From positions 1-62,029 of the forward strand of contig NZ_JAKNUS010000015.1 of assembly GCF_023155745.1 (NCBI RefSeq): 62,029 nucleotides of DNA, in the 5' to 3' direction. Source of the DNA: Microbacterium kunmingense (lineage in GTDB: Bacteria > Actinomycetota > Actinomycetes > Actinomycetales > Microbacteriaceae). The translations under genes were made by a program, and so were the position numbers. The stretch's first letter is position 1. The number at the start of each line of letters is the position of its first letter. The notes beneath the pieces were generated by a model, which worked only from the letters and a program-made list of their open reading frames with translations, did no database searches and was not told the origin of the DNA. Positions 8,109 to 17,701 of the stretch are shown here, piece by piece.

Positions 8109-8138
8109 GCAGCAACCTCTGCCCTCGAGGGTTGCTGC
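8109..8138. promoter_or_regulatory. Inverted repeat upstream of the dioxygenase/Tat cassette
   Basis: GCAGCAACC and GGTTGCTGC form a 9-bp perfect stem with a 12-base spacer, 25 bases before GTG 8163. It could be an operator for the cassette or a 5'-leader hairpin. There is no T-run, so a terminator is less likely. Confidence 0.35.
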
Positions 8139-8162
8139 AACACACCGACAGAGGAGGACGCC

Positions 8163-9173
8163 GTGAGCAACACCCCCGAACCCGACTTCACCCCGCAGGG
8201 CCCGACCTACGAGGGGCGTGTTCTGCCGCGCCCGGAGGACGAGGTCGTCGACCAGGGCGCCGGCTTCGACGTCACGACCATGGTCAGCCGTCGACGCGTG
8301 CTGACCCTGGTGGGACTCGGCGTCGGCGCGGCCACGCTTGCCGCGTGCGCGGCGACCACCGATTCACCCAGCAGTGCGACCTCGACCGCTACGACGGACT
8401 CGAGCCCGACGACCGACGCGACCGACTCGACGACCACCACGACCACGACGACGGCGGCGGGCGAGATCCCCGAGGAGACCAACGGCCCCTACCCTGCGGA
8501 CGGCACGAACGGCGTGAACGTGCTCGAGGAGTCGGGCATCGTCCGCAGCGACATCCGCTCCAGCCTCGACGGCGGCACGACCGCCGACGGCGTGCCCCTC
8601 ACCTTCACCTTCTCGGTGACCGACATCGCCGGCGGCGACGTGCCGTTCGAGGGTGCCGCGGTCTACGTGTGGCACTGCGACGCGCAGGGGCTGTACTCGA
8701 TGTACTCGGAGGGGGTTGAGGACGAGACGTTCCTCCGCGGCATCCAGGTCGTCGACGCCCACGGTGAGGCGACGTTCCAGACGATCGTGCCGGGGTGCTA
8801 CACCGGCCGCTGGACGCACATCCACTTCGAGGTGTACCCCGACGTCGCATCCGCCACCGATGTCTCGAACGTCATCGCGACCTCGCAGGTCGCCTTCCCC
8901 GAAGACATGCTCAACGCCGTCTACGAACTCGGCGCCTACTCCGGCTCGGCACAGAACCTGGCGCAGATCGGCGGCCTCGCAAACGACAACGTCTTCAGCG
9001 ACGGGACCGAGCTGCAGATGGGAACGTTCAGCGGCGACACCTCGTCCGGCTACGTCGGCACCCTCGCCGTCGGAGTGGACACCGCCACTGCGCCCGGCGT
9101 CAGCGCCGGCGCAGGGGGAGCCGGCGGCGCCGGTGGCGGGCAGCCGCCGTCCGGCGGAGGCCCCGGCAACTGA
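8163..9173 (+). CDS. Exported intradiol ring-cleavage dioxygenase-like Tat lipoprotein
   Basis: A 336-residue protein. After a 40-residue polar leader comes a twin-arginine signal (SRRRVL, 42-47), a hydrophobic stretch and a lipobox with C62 (LAAC), then a Ser/Thr/Asp linker with an eight-Thr run. The catalytic part has VYVWHCDAQGLYS, PGCYTGRWTHIHFEV: two Tyr and two His, the non-haem Fe(III) ligands of intradiol dioxygenases such as catechol 1,2-dioxygenase. Secreted members of this superfamily are known in Actinobacteria, mostly without assigned substrates. A Gly-rich tail ends the protein. AGAGGAGGA lies before GTG 8163. The three Tat translocase genes follow directly, so it is probably their dedicated cargo. 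Confidence 0.85.
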   Translation: MSNTPEPDFTPQGPTYEGRVLPRPEDEVVDQGAGFDVTTMVSRRRVLTLVGLGVGAATLAACAATTDSPSSATSTATTDSSPTTDATDSTTTTTTTTAAGEIPEETNGPYPADGTNGVNVLEESGIVRSDIRSSLDGGTTADGVPLTFTFSVTDIAGGDVPFEGAAVYVWHCDAQGLYSMYSEGVEDETFLRGIQVVDAHGEATFQTIVPGCYTGRWTHIHFEVYPDVASATDVSNVIATSQVAFPEDMLNAVYELGAYSGSAQNLAQIGGLANDNVFSDGTELQMGTFSGDTSSGYVGTLAVGVDTATAPGVSAGAGGAGGAGGGQPPSGGGPGN

Positions 9174-9210
9174 CCCTGACCCCTCGACGAACACACGAAA
9201 GGACACTCCC

Positions 9211-9477
9211 ATGCTGCAGAACCTCACGGGCTGGCACGCCCTCATCATCCTCGCCGTCATCGTGCTGATCTTCGGAGCCGCGAAACTCCCCGCGCTCGCA
9301 CGAAGCGTCGGTCAGTCGATGCGGATCCTGAAAGACGAGGTGCGCGAAAGCCCGGAGGGCACCTCCCCTCCACTGACGGATGCCGCGGGGGCGGCCTCTC
9401 TCCCGCGTGACTCGTCGCACGCGCCAGGGCACGCCGTACCCACGACGGTGGGCACGGGAGGAGTGGGCACGTCATGA
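9211..9477 (+). CDS. tatA: Twin-arginine translocase TatA-type subunit
   Basis: An 88-residue protein with one N-terminal membrane helix (ALIILAVIVLIFGAAKLP) and the TatA hinge FGxxKLP, then a short amphipathic helix (ALARSVGQSMRILKDEV) and a disordered tail. TatA oligomerises to form the transport path for folded proteins. GAAAGGA precedes ATG 9211. Its stop overlaps the tatC start (ATGA at 9474), so they are co-translated. Confidence 0.88.
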   Translation: MLQNLTGWHALIILAVIVLIFGAAKLPALARSVGQSMRILKDEVRESPEGTSPPLTDAAGAASLPRDSSHAPGHAVPTTVGTGGVGTS

Positions 9478-10268
9478 CCGCCGCGACCGTCGCTCGAGGC
9501 GACATGCCCCTCGGATCGCATGTGCGCGAAGCCCGTCGGCGTGCCGTCCGGGCGGCGGTGGCGCTCAAGATCGGCATGATCGCCGGATTCATCTTCTCCG
9601 ACCAGGTGATCGACGTGCTCCGCGCCCCGATCGAGGTGCTCGCCGCGTCCCGCGACGCGAGTCTCAACTACGACTCCGTCACCGGAGCGTTCGAGCTCAA
9701 ACTGAAGATCGCCCTGTTCGCGGGGATCGTGCTGTCGAGCCCGGTCTGGATCTTCGAGCTGTTCGGATTCGTCTCGCCGGGTCTCACGCGCCGTGAACGT
9801 CGGCTCACCTTCGCGTTCTCCCTCGCCGCGTTCGCGCTCTTCGCCGCCGGAAGCGTGACGGGGTTCCTCCTCTTCCCGCACATGGTCGAACTGCTCGCGA
9901 GCTTCGCGTCGACCGAGGACAGCACCATCCTCAGCGCCGCGTACTACGTCGACTTCGTGATGAAGATCGTCGTCGCCACCGGCATCGCCTTCACCCTGCC
10001 GGTGTTCATGGTGCTGCTCAATGCGCTCGGACTCGTGTCAGCCCGCACGCTCCTGCGGAGCTGGCGGCTCATCGTGGTCGCGATCGTCGCCTTCAGCGCC
10101 CTGGTCACCCCCTCGGCGGATGTGCTGTCGATGTTCCTCATCGCCGTGCCGATGGCGGCGCTCTTCGCCGGCGCACTCCTCATCACCCATCTTCACGACG
10201 CGCGCGCTGCCCGCCGGGCCAGTGCCGCAGCCTTTCCCGACGCCGTCGCCACGCCCGCGGGCGTCTGA
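9474..10268 (+). CDS. tatC: Twin-arginine translocase TatC
   Basis: A 264-residue polytopic membrane protein with about six helices. Family marks are PLGSHVREARRRAVRA near the N-terminus (equivalent of the HLxELRxR region), KIALFAGIVLSSPVWIFELF, FVSPGLTRRER and TPSADVLSMFLIAVP. TatC binds the twin-arginine signal. It lies between tatA and a tatB-like gene downstream of a Tat cargo gene, so the cluster could be a complete, self-contained TatABC system. Whether the genome holds a second housekeeping tatAC set cannot be seen here. Confidence 0.92.
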   Translation: MTAATVARGDMPLGSHVREARRRAVRAAVALKIGMIAGFIFSDQVIDVLRAPIEVLAASRDASLNYDSVTGAFELKLKIALFAGIVLSSPVWIFELFGFVSPGLTRRERRLTFAFSLAAFALFAAGSVTGFLLFPHMVELLASFASTEDSTILSAAYYVDFVMKIVVATGIAFTLPVFMVLLNALGLVSARTLLRSWRLIVVAIVAFSALVTPSADVLSMFLIAVPMAALFAGALLITHLHDARAARRASAAAFPDAVATPAGV

Positions 10269-10292
10269 CGCACCCCGATCCAAGGAGACACC

Positions 10293-10838
10293 GTGTTCGG
10301 CTTGACCTTCGAGAAGCTGTTCGTCGTCGCCGTTCTCGCTGCGCTGATCATCGGACCGCACCGGTTGCCGCAGATGGCCCGCCGCGCGGGCGAGCTGCTG
10401 AGAGGACTGCGCGCCTTCGTCGAGAGCACGCGCGCCCAGGCGGAGAGCGACCTGGGTGTTCCTCTTGACCGTGCGCGCTGGGAGACCGTGGATCTCCGCC
10501 AGTACGACCCCCGCCGGATCGTGCGCGACGCCCTGGCGGGCGCCCCAGCACCCGGGGCCGGTGGGGGACTGCCGGTGCAGACCGCTGGCGAGGCCCCCGG
10601 AGTCGGCCCCGAGCCGGACGCGGACCCGGGTGTCGACGCCGCGCCCCCTGCCACCCCGCGGCTGGCCCGCCCGAGCACGACCGGGCGCGGGCAGAAGTAC
10701 GTCGTCTCCGGTTCAGCGGCGCACCCCCGCCGCATCCTGGTTCCGATATCAGAAGAGGATGCCGCGCCTGCGCCGGCCATCGGGATGCCCGGAGCCGAGG
10801 AGGATGCCGGGGTCGAGGCCGTGGGCGCGGTCCGCTGA
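10293..10838 (+). CDS. tatB: TatB-like subunit
   Basis: A 181-residue protein with an N-terminal membrane helix (LFVVAVLAALIIGPHRLP) carrying the TatB-type GPxxLP hinge, then an amphipathic helix (QMARRAGELLRGLRAF) and a long Pro/Ala/Gly-rich tail. TatB hands the cargo from TatC to TatA. GTG 10293 follows AAGGAG at about 10281 and lies 24 bases after tatC. It closes the Tat cassette. Confidence 0.8.
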   Translation: MFGLTFEKLFVVAVLAALIIGPHRLPQMARRAGELLRGLRAFVESTRAQAESDLGVPLDRARWETVDLRQYDPRRIVRDALAGAPAPGAGGGLPVQTAGEAPGVGPEPDADPGVDAAPPATPRLARPSTTGRGQKYVVSGSAAHPRRILVPISEEDAAPAPAIGMPGAEEDAGVEAVGAVR

Positions 10839-10888
10839 ACGACATTGCCGGCCCCCTTCGGTCGTACGCGGCGGCGTAGGTTGAGGGG

Positions 10889-11383
10889 ATGCGCGGCATT
10901 CCGTCGGACGAACGTGACTCGACGTGGGAGCGCGACGATGCCCGGTACCGGCTCTACGTCTTCACAGGCCCCGACAACGCCGTGACGACGACCGACATCG
11001 TGGAGGCCACGATCGAGGAAGCTTTGGACTGTGCTGAGGCGCTTTCGGAGGGCGACGCGCACCTGTGGTCGCTGGCCCTGGTCGAGAACGACGCGCGAGG
11101 CATGCGCGGACTGATCTGGCTTTCGGGCATGGACTACAACGACCCGCCCGACTCGCCGCGCGAGTGGCAACGACGCAGGCGGATGCAGGACCGCTACCTC
11201 CGCGCTCGCCACCGACGCGGTGAACCCGTCGTGCTTCCGAACGGGCTGCGCCTGATCCGGGTGTTCCCCGAGTGGGTGAGCGGGTGGCCGCTGTGGGAGA
11301 ACTACACCGAGGGCTACCGGCTCACGGGACCGGGCCTCGGGCTCACCCGACTCGCTCAGCGAGGCGCTGTTCGAGTGGAATGA
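10889..11383 (+). CDS. Hypothetical protein, C-terminus probably shifted out of frame
   Basis: A 164-residue protein (RYRLYVFTGPDNAVTTTDIVEATIEEAL...) with no family I recognise. TAGGTT lies six bases before ATG 10889. The stop at 11383 comes soon after the codon bias changes frame. From about 11340 the +1 frame continues to a stop at 11513 with protein-like sequence (SEALFEWNEAWLSRDEND...). The intact protein would be about 208 residues. Either this copy is frameshifted or a sequencing error is present. Confidence 0.65.
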   Translation: MRGIPSDERDSTWERDDARYRLYVFTGPDNAVTTTDIVEATIEEALDCAEALSEGDAHLWSLALVENDARGMRGLIWLSGMDYNDPPDSPREWQRRRRMQDRYLRARHRRGEPVVLPNGLRLIRVFPEWVSGWPLWENYTEGYRLTGPGLGLTRLAQRGAVRVE

Positions 11384-12224
11384 GGCCTGGCTGTCGCGCG
11401 ATGAGAACGACCCCCTTCCTGCCGGTTGGGAAGCCGAGGGTCACCGCCTGGTCGGCCGACTCCGCGACGAATTGCGCGGTGTCGCGGAGGTGCGGCCCGA
11501 GTTCCTGCGCTGACCCGGCGGCGGGGGTGGGCACTCCGCTGCATAGAGCTTCCTCCGGACCGTCCGTTGATGATCCCGCCCTGCCGTCGATGTCACCCCA
11601 CGCCGCGATGTCGACGCCGTGGTTGTCCGGCGACGCGAGTGTCCACCAGTCGGGCGCGTGCGAGCTATCGGCCAGCCGTCCGCCGGCTTCGAGCGCTGCT
11701 GCGACACGCGCCTCCGCGCGTCCGTGGGGCAGGGCCACGTCTATATGGGTGCGGCCACGCCCGGGTGCCGCGATCTCGTCGAACCACATCCGCGGTCCTC
11801 GGCGCAGCGGGTCGATGAGAAGTCCGTCGAGCGACTGGTACCCGAGCGCCGCGACCCAGAAATCGCGCGTGCTCACTCCCGCCGCCTCCGCGACGGCGAT
11901 CTGGATGGTGTGCAGCTGAGAAGGGTCGGGCGCGAGCCCGAGCTCCGCGGCGATGGAGGAGACGCGGCGGACCAATTCGACGTCAGCGGTATCCAATCTC
12001 CCGCGCGGCGTCGAGGCGGTGCGAACGACCACCGCCTCCGGTCGAAGGTCGATATCGGGCTCACGACCCACCGCATCAGTCACGAGCGCGATGCGCCGGA
12101 TGAACTCGACGCCGGTCGCGAATGAGGACGTAGGAAATACGGTTTGCGCGCCGCCGTAAAGGACATGCCACCCGGCAGTTCCCTCTTCGTCGTGGAACTG
12201 CCTCGCGCTGATCGGTTCGCCCAT
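11343..12224 (-). CDS. PCD-like/VOC two-domain protein, degenerate, long 3' extension
   Basis: A 293-residue frame. Residues about 1-100 resemble pterin-4a-carbinolamine dehydratase, with VEFIRRIALVTDAV and LDTADVELVRRVSSIAAELGL. The catalytic pattern HHP and its partner TH read REP and TA here, so activity is doubtful. Residues about 105-215 resemble a vicinal-oxygen-chelate (glyoxalase-like) domain (FWVAALGYQSLDG... WFDEI... ASPDNHGVDIAAWGD). This fusion is common in Actinobacteria. The family normally ends near the last motif; the remaining 75 residues run antisense to the preceding orphan and are probably read-through after a lost stop. GGAGGAG precedes ATG 12224. Confidence 0.7.
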   Translation of the reverse strand: MGEPISARQFHDEEGTAGWHVLYGGAQTVFPTSSFATGVEFIRRIALVTDAVGREPDIDLRPEAVVVRTASTPRGRLDTADVELVRRVSSIAAELGLAPDPSQLHTIQIAVAEAAGVSTRDFWVAALGYQSLDGLLIDPLRRGPRMWFDEIAAPGRGRTHIDVALPHGRAEARVAAALEAGGRLADSSHAPDWWTLASPDNHGVDIAAWGDIDGRAGSSTDGPEEALCSGVPTPAAGSAQELGPHLRDTAQFVAESADQAVTLGFPTGRKGVVLIARQPGLIPLEQRLAERVG

Positions 12225-12344
12225 ACTGTCTCTCCTCCACCCTCGTCGGCAGCGCGACCAACGCTACGCGGCGGCTGCGACATTCCGGCTCCAGCAAGCC
12301 CTCACGTCCCTCTTTCGATGACCCGGCCGGGGCCGGCGGGAGGT

Positions 12345-12968
12345 TCATCGGGATCGTAAGGAGGTCGCGACGTCGTCGCACTCCGATCGCTTCCCGGCGA
12401 GCGCGGCGAGGGCTCGTTCGAACTCCTCGATGTGCGGACCGAGTTCGTCGTCCTGCTTCCGATGTCTCGTGAGAAGGTCGAGATTGGCTTCAGCGGTGAG
12501 GTGAGCGCCCTCCAGCGCCGCGCGCAGCGTCTCCGTAGCGACACGCAAGTCGGCGTCGACGTGAGGATTGCCGATGTCGGCCAGCAAGTGGACATCGTCG
12601 AGAAGGGATGCTCCGAGTCGACCGATCGCCAGTGATGACTCGATCGCCTCCACCGTCGCCTGTCGAACGGCCTGCTCTCGCTCTGGCCCTTCGCTCATCG
12701 CGAGAGCGGCGCCGAAAGCGGCGGAGCGGACACCATCCTCCTCGGCGGCCCGCGTCGCCTCATGACGCGTCCTCTGCAGCCGCCGGACAGCCTGTTCCGC
12801 TGCGATGTCGTCGGGGGTGTAAGCAGCGACCATTCCGAGCAGCGCCGCGGAGATCGCCGTCATGACAGCGCACGCCGCGCCGCCGCCCGGCGCCCCCCGC
12901 GCCTCGGCGAGACGGCCCAACCAATCTTCGAGCGGCGTCCGTGCAGGGACGATATCGTCGCGACTCAT
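12345..12968 (-). CDS. Cyclodeaminase/cyclohydrolase-family protein (FTCD C-terminal type)
   Basis: A 207-residue, mostly helical protein. GAPGGGAACAVMTAISAALLGMVA (split here as two motifs, GAPGGGAACAV and ISAALLGMVA) is the glycine-rich folate-binding start of the formiminotetrahydrofolate cyclodeaminase family. Those enzymes make 5,10-methenyl-THF. No formiminotransferase partner is nearby. ATG 12968 follows TAGCGT by seven bases, consistent with a leaderless message. Confidence 0.8.
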   Translation of the reverse strand: MSRDDIVPARTPLEDWLGRLAEARGAPGGGAACAVMTAISAALLGMVAAYTPDDIAAEQAVRRLQRTRHEATRAAEEDGVRSAAFGAALAMSEGPEREQAVRQATVEAIESSLAIGRLGASLLDDVHLLADIGNPHVDADLRVATETLRAALEGAHLTAEANLDLLTRHRKQDDELGPHIEEFERALAALAGKRSECDDVATSLRSR

Positions 12969-13011
12969 GTCGCCGACGCTACCCCGACGCCCGGTGAACC
13001 GACTCGCGGGC

Positions 13012-13776
13012 TCAGTTGCCTCCGGTGACGCGGAGATCGGCGCCGGAAGTGAATGCGGCGCCCGGGCCGAAAAAGTAGGCGACGGCGTCGGCGATCTCGT
13101 GGGGATGCGCCGCGCGGCGCAACGGGATGCCGGGCGCACGCTCTTCGGGCGCGTTCGGGCGCCCGCCGTCGGCGTGGATGGTCGTGTAGGTGGTGCCGGG
13201 GGAGACGGTGTTCACGCGCACACCCTGGGGGCCGAACTCCTTGGCCAAGCCGATGGTCATCGCGTTGATCGCGGCCTTGCTCATCGCATACGGCACGTAC
13301 GTGTTCGGTGCGCCGCTCGTCGCAGCACCCGAAGAGATGTTGACGATCGTGCCGCCCTCGCCGCCCCTCTGGGTCGACATCACCTCCAGCGCCGCGCGTG
13401 TGAGGGAGATGGGAGCGAGGACGTTGATGCGGAGCATCCGATCCACCTCTGCGAGGTCGATGTCGATGTAATCGCCGATCCGCATGGTGACACCGGCATT
13501 GTTGACCAGCCCGGTCAGCCGGCCGAACTCAGCCAGTGTCGCCGGGACCAGCGCGGCGGTGTCATCGAGATCCGTGAGATCCGCCCGGATGACCAAGACC
13601 CGGGCGCCCAGGGTACGGCAGGCCGCAGCGACGGCCTCAGCCTCGTCGCGGGCGACCCTGTAGGTGAGCGCAAGGTCATGCCCGTCCGTGGCGAGCCGTT
13701 CGGCGACGGCGGCGCCGATCCCTCGGCTTCCGCCGGTGACGATCGTGACGGGCCGTGGTCTGGTCGAAGGCGCCAT
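13012..13776 (-). CDS. Short-chain dehydrogenase/reductase
   Basis: A 254-residue classical SDR: TGGSRGIG cofactor motif near residue 14, NNAG, catalytic Ser in NISSGAA, YAMSK (Tyr-x-x-x-Lys), and the C-terminal TGGN. The Gly-Ser-Arg loop suggests NADP(H). Substrate unknown. TAGGCT lies six bases upstream of ATG 13776. The cyclodeaminase-like gene follows on the same strand 43 bases later. Confidence 0.9.
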   Translation of the reverse strand: MAPSTRPRPVTIVTGGSRGIGAAVAERLATDGHDLALTYRVARDEAEAVAAACRTLGARVLVIRADLTDLDDTAALVPATLAEFGRLTGLVNNAGVTMRIGDYIDIDLAEVDRMLRINVLAPISLTRAALEVMSTQRGGEGGTIVNISSGAATSGAPNTYVPYAMSKAAINAMTIGLAKEFGPQGVRVNTVSPGTTYTTIHADGGRPNAPEERAPGIPLRRAAHPHEIADAVAYFFGPGAAFTSGADLRVTGGN

Positions 13777-13912
13777 TCCGCCAGCCTATGTTTCGCGACC
13801 GCCGTCAGCCGGGCCGCTTTCACCGAACCCCACCTTCGCCGTCGAAACCCTGCGCGAGGCGATGGGTTTCGACGGCGGAGGTCTGTCTCGACGGAGCGAC
13901 GCTCGGCGCGCG

Positions 13913-14713
13913 TCACCGCGACCCGGTCGGCATCCCCATCCGGGCGAGGACGACGTTCTCGATCACCTGCACCACGTTGTAGAGCACGAGCGTGATGACG
14001 GTGATGAGCGCCACCGAGGCCCAGAGCTCGTCGAAGCGGGCCGAGGCGCTGAACTTCTGGATCATCCCGCCGATGCCTTGACCCGTCGAGAGCCACTCCG
14101 CGAGCAGCGCTCCGGTCACCGCGCCCGGCACCGATACCCGCGCCGCCGCGAACAGCGACGGCAGGGCGCCCGGCACATTGACCTTGCGCAGCTGCGTCGC
14201 CCGCCCGCCGCCGTAGACGTGCACGAGGTCGAGGCTCTCCTTCGACGCGCGGCTGAGTCCGAAGAGCACCGACGCGAGCGCGGGGAAGAGCACGACGATC
14301 GACCCGATGACCGCGACCGACGCCGGTGTTCCGCGGCCGGTGATGAGGATGATGACCGGCGCGATCGCGACGAGCGGCACGCTCCGCAGCAGCAGCGCCA
14401 GCGGCATCACCCCCATCTCGACCGAGCGCGACAGCGAGAACGCGATGGCGAGCACGACGGCTACGAGCATGCCGACGACGAATCCCAGTGCCGCGTCGGA
14501 GAGGGTCTGGGCGAGCAACGGCGCCATGTCGGCACGGTGCAGCGCGGCATCCTCATCGGTGAAGAGGAACTGCCACACCTCCACCGGGCCCTTGGCGACG
14601 TAGGGCGAGATGCCGGTGAGGTTCACCACCGCCCACCAGAGCGCCACGACGATGACGAGGGTGAGGAGGGCGTTGAGGAGCGAGCGGCCGACAGCCCGCG
14701 CGGCGCCGGTCAT
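13913..14713 (-). CDS. ABC importer permease 2 (SsuC/ThiX type)
   Basis: A 266-residue membrane protein, about six helices. The cytoplasmic EAA-type loop is ESLDLVHVYGGGRATQLRKVNVPGALPSL (SLDLVHVYGG and LRKVNVPGALP). It starts at ATG 14713 with a four-base overlap on the stop of the first permease, so the two are coupled and likely form a heterodimeric channel. It is the last gene of the four-gene importer transcribed away from xdhA. Confidence 0.88.
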   Translation of the reverse strand: MTGAARAVGRSLLNALLTLVIVVALWWAVVNLTGISPYVAKGPVEVWQFLFTDEDAALHRADMAPLLAQTLSDAALGFVVGMLVAVVLAIAFSLSRSVEMGVMPLALLLRSVPLVAIAPVIILITGRGTPASVAVIGSIVVLFPALASVLFGLSRASKESLDLVHVYGGGRATQLRKVNVPGALPSLFAAARVSVPGAVTGALLAEWLSTGQGIGGMIQKFSASARFDELWASVALITVITLVLYNVVQVIENVVLARMGMPTGSR

Positions 14714-15518
14714 GCCGCCACCGCCTTGCCCGAAACCCACGGGGTGACCGCGCGGGCGAGCAGCCCGACGACGGCGTAGCCGACGAGCGCCACGATCGCC
14801 GACAGCAGGAACACCGCCCACACGCGCGCGGAGTCGAGGTCGCCCTGCAGTCGGATGAGGGTGATGCCGACGCCCCGGTCGGTCGCCCCCATGTACTCGC
14901 CGAGGATCGCGCCGAGGAAGGCGGACGGCACCGCGATTTGAAGGGCGTTGAGGATAGCGGGGAGGGCGGCGATGAGTCGGACCTTGCGCAGCTGCATCCA
15001 TCTCGATCCGCCGTAGACGCGTACGACGTCGAGGCTCGAGCGGTCGGACGAGCGGAACCCGAGGAGCGCGCCGACGACGGTGGTGAAGAACACCGCGAGC
15101 GCGGCGAGGAAGATCGCTGTCGCGCTCGGTTCGCCCGCGCGGCGCGCGCCGCCGAGGACGACGATCGCGATGCCGCCGACGGCGACGACCGGCAGGCAGT
15201 AGCTGACGACCGCGATCTGCACGACCACGGTCTCGATCTGGGGGAGGAGCAGCACGGTCGAGGCGACGAGGAGCGCCAGGCCGTTGCCCCACGCGTAGCC
15301 GATGAGCGCCTCGGTGATCGTGACCTCGAACACGCCGATGTAGGGGGCGAGGCCGTCGCTCCAGATGGTCTGCAACACCACGAACGGCGAGGGCACGGGG
15401 GTGAAGGTGGTGCCGGCCGGCGGCTGGAAGACCGTGGCCGAGAAGATCCACCACGCGGCGAGGAGCCCCGCGGCACCGATGACGCCGGCGAGCCAGCCGG
15501 GGATGCGACGGACGCGCA

Positions 15519-15519
<1 letters not shown>
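14710..15519 (-). CDS. ABC importer permease 1 (SsuC/ThiX type)
   Basis: A 269-residue membrane protein with the EAA-type loop SSLDVVRVYGGSRWMQLRKV. It overlaps the ATPase stop by one base (TGATG) and the next permease by four, showing a tight operon. Together with its neighbour it forms the transmembrane part of an importer for a small planar compound; see the binding protein at 16395. Confidence 0.88.
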
Positions 15520-16376
<857 letters not shown>

Positions 16377-16394
16377 GATGGTGCGTCGCTCGGG

Positions 16395-17516
16395 CTACGG
16401 GAGGTAGTCGATGAGCTCCGGGTTCTCCTCGTAGATCTCGTCGATGATGGTGGTGTCGAACAGGTCGTCGACCGACACCTCCCAGCCGGCCGCGGCGAGC
16501 GAGGCCACGGTCTGCTCCTTCAGGGCGTCGGAGATGGTGAACAGGCCGTTCGCCTCGGTCTCCTCGGTGGAGATGAGGAGGTTCTGCGCCTCGAGGCCGA
16601 GCGCGGTCTTCTCGGGGTCGAGGGCTCCGAAGACGGCCTCGAGTCCCTCCGACGACTCCGCGGCGGCCTCGTTGTAGTACTTCTCCACGAGGGTGACGGT
16701 GTCGTCGACCGGCTGCTGGAAGACCTCGGTCCAGCCCTTGATCTCGGCGATCAGGAACGCCTTCAGCAGGTCGGCGTTCTCGGCGAGGTACTGGTCGGTG
16801 ACCGTGAAGGTCTCGGCGACGTAGGGCACGCCGTTCTCGGCGTAGGCGAGATTGGTCACCTCGTACCCCGCGAGCTCGACCGTGAGGGCCTCGTTGGTGA
16901 GGTACGCCATGAAGCCGTCGACGTCGCCGTTCATCAGCGGCGTCGGGTCGAAGTCGACCGGCACGACGTTGACGTCGGCCGGGTCGATGTCGTTGGCGTT
17001 GAGGAGCGCCGCGAAGACCGAGGCGTTGGAGTCCTGCACGCCGATCGTCTTGCCGATGAGGTCTTCGGGGGTGGTGATGTTGCCGCCGTCGGCGAGCGAC
17101 AGGATCGTGAACGGGTTCTTCTGGAAGGTCGCGCCGATGATCTTCAGCGGCGCCTCCTCCTCGGCGATCGCGGCGCCGACCGACGCGGCGTCGCTGAGGG
17201 CGACCTGCACCGTGCCGGAGAGGAGCTTTGCGACACCAGTGTCAGGGCCGGAGATGCCGATGACCTCGTCGAAGCCGGCCTCGTCGTAGTAGCCGTTCTC
17301 GTAGGCGTAGAACTCGCCGGCGAACTCCTCGTTCTTGATCCAGGAGTACTGGACGCTGATCTCGCCGTACGACGCCTCTTCGGCGCTGTCGCCGCCGGCG
17401 GCGGCGGTGGTCGTGCCGCCGGAGGCGCAGCCGGCGAGGACGAGGGCGGATGCGAGGAACGCGGCCGCGCCGGCGGCGAGGCGACCGCGGCGGCTCAGGG
17501 TGCTGTGTGTTGCCAT
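16395..17516 (-). CDS. Substrate-binding lipoprotein (NMT1/THI5-like, SsuA/ThiY fold)
   Basis: A 373-residue lipoprotein: signal helix ending LVLAGC, then a Gly/Ala/Thr linker and a binding domain (VQYSWIKNEEFAGEFYAYENGYY, with VALSDAASVG and IGVQDSNASV). The fold group includes binding proteins for riboflavin or HMP precursors, sulfonates and nucleobase-like rings. It is divergent from xdhA across 185 bases, so a purine (xanthine, hypoxanthine or urate) or a related heterocycle is the likeliest cargo. That is inference from context. Confidence 0.88.
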   Translation of the reverse strand: MATHSTLSRRGRLAAGAAAFLASALVLAGCASGGTTTAAAGGDSAEEASYGEISVQYSWIKNEEFAGEFYAYENGYYDEAGFDEVIGISGPDTGVAKLLSGTVQVALSDAASVGAAIAEEEAPLKIIGATFQKNPFTILSLADGGNITTPEDLIGKTIGVQDSNASVFAALLNANDIDPADVNVVPVDFDPTPLMNGDVDGFMAYLTNEALTVELAGYEVTNLAYAENGVPYVAETFTVTDQYLAENADLLKAFLIAEIKGWTEVFQQPVDDTVTLVEKYYNEAAAESSEGLEAVFGALDPEKTALGLEAQNLLISTEETEANGLFTISDALKEQTVASLAAAGWEVSVDDLFDTTIIDEIYEENPELIDYLP

Positions 17517-17674
17517 CGGGTGTTGGCTCTTTCTCGTGCGGGTGGAGCGCAGGGACGTGATCAGGCGACGCTATGGCGCCGACGTTTCGCGGGGGGCCGC
17601 GCGGTGTTTCGGGGGTGTGACGGATGGTGCGCGGGGCGGTGGGGCGCGCGAGGGCCGCTCGCCTCGAGCGGCCC

Positions 17675-17680
17675 GTACAA
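17675..17680 (+). promoter_or_regulatory. Promoter -10 box for xdhABC
   Basis: TACAAT, one base off the consensus, lies 22 bases before GTG 17702 in the divergent region between the importer and xdhA. The resulting leader would be about 15 bases and contains GGAG. No -35 of good quality is visible. Confidence 0.5.
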
Positions 17681-17701
17681 TCGCGAAGATGGAGCGCGCT
17701 C

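Noticed and set aside
17517..17701. A purine or other riboswitch between the importer and xdhA
   Set aside because: The predicted leader is about 15 bases and no purine-aptamer core was visible in the 185-base gap.
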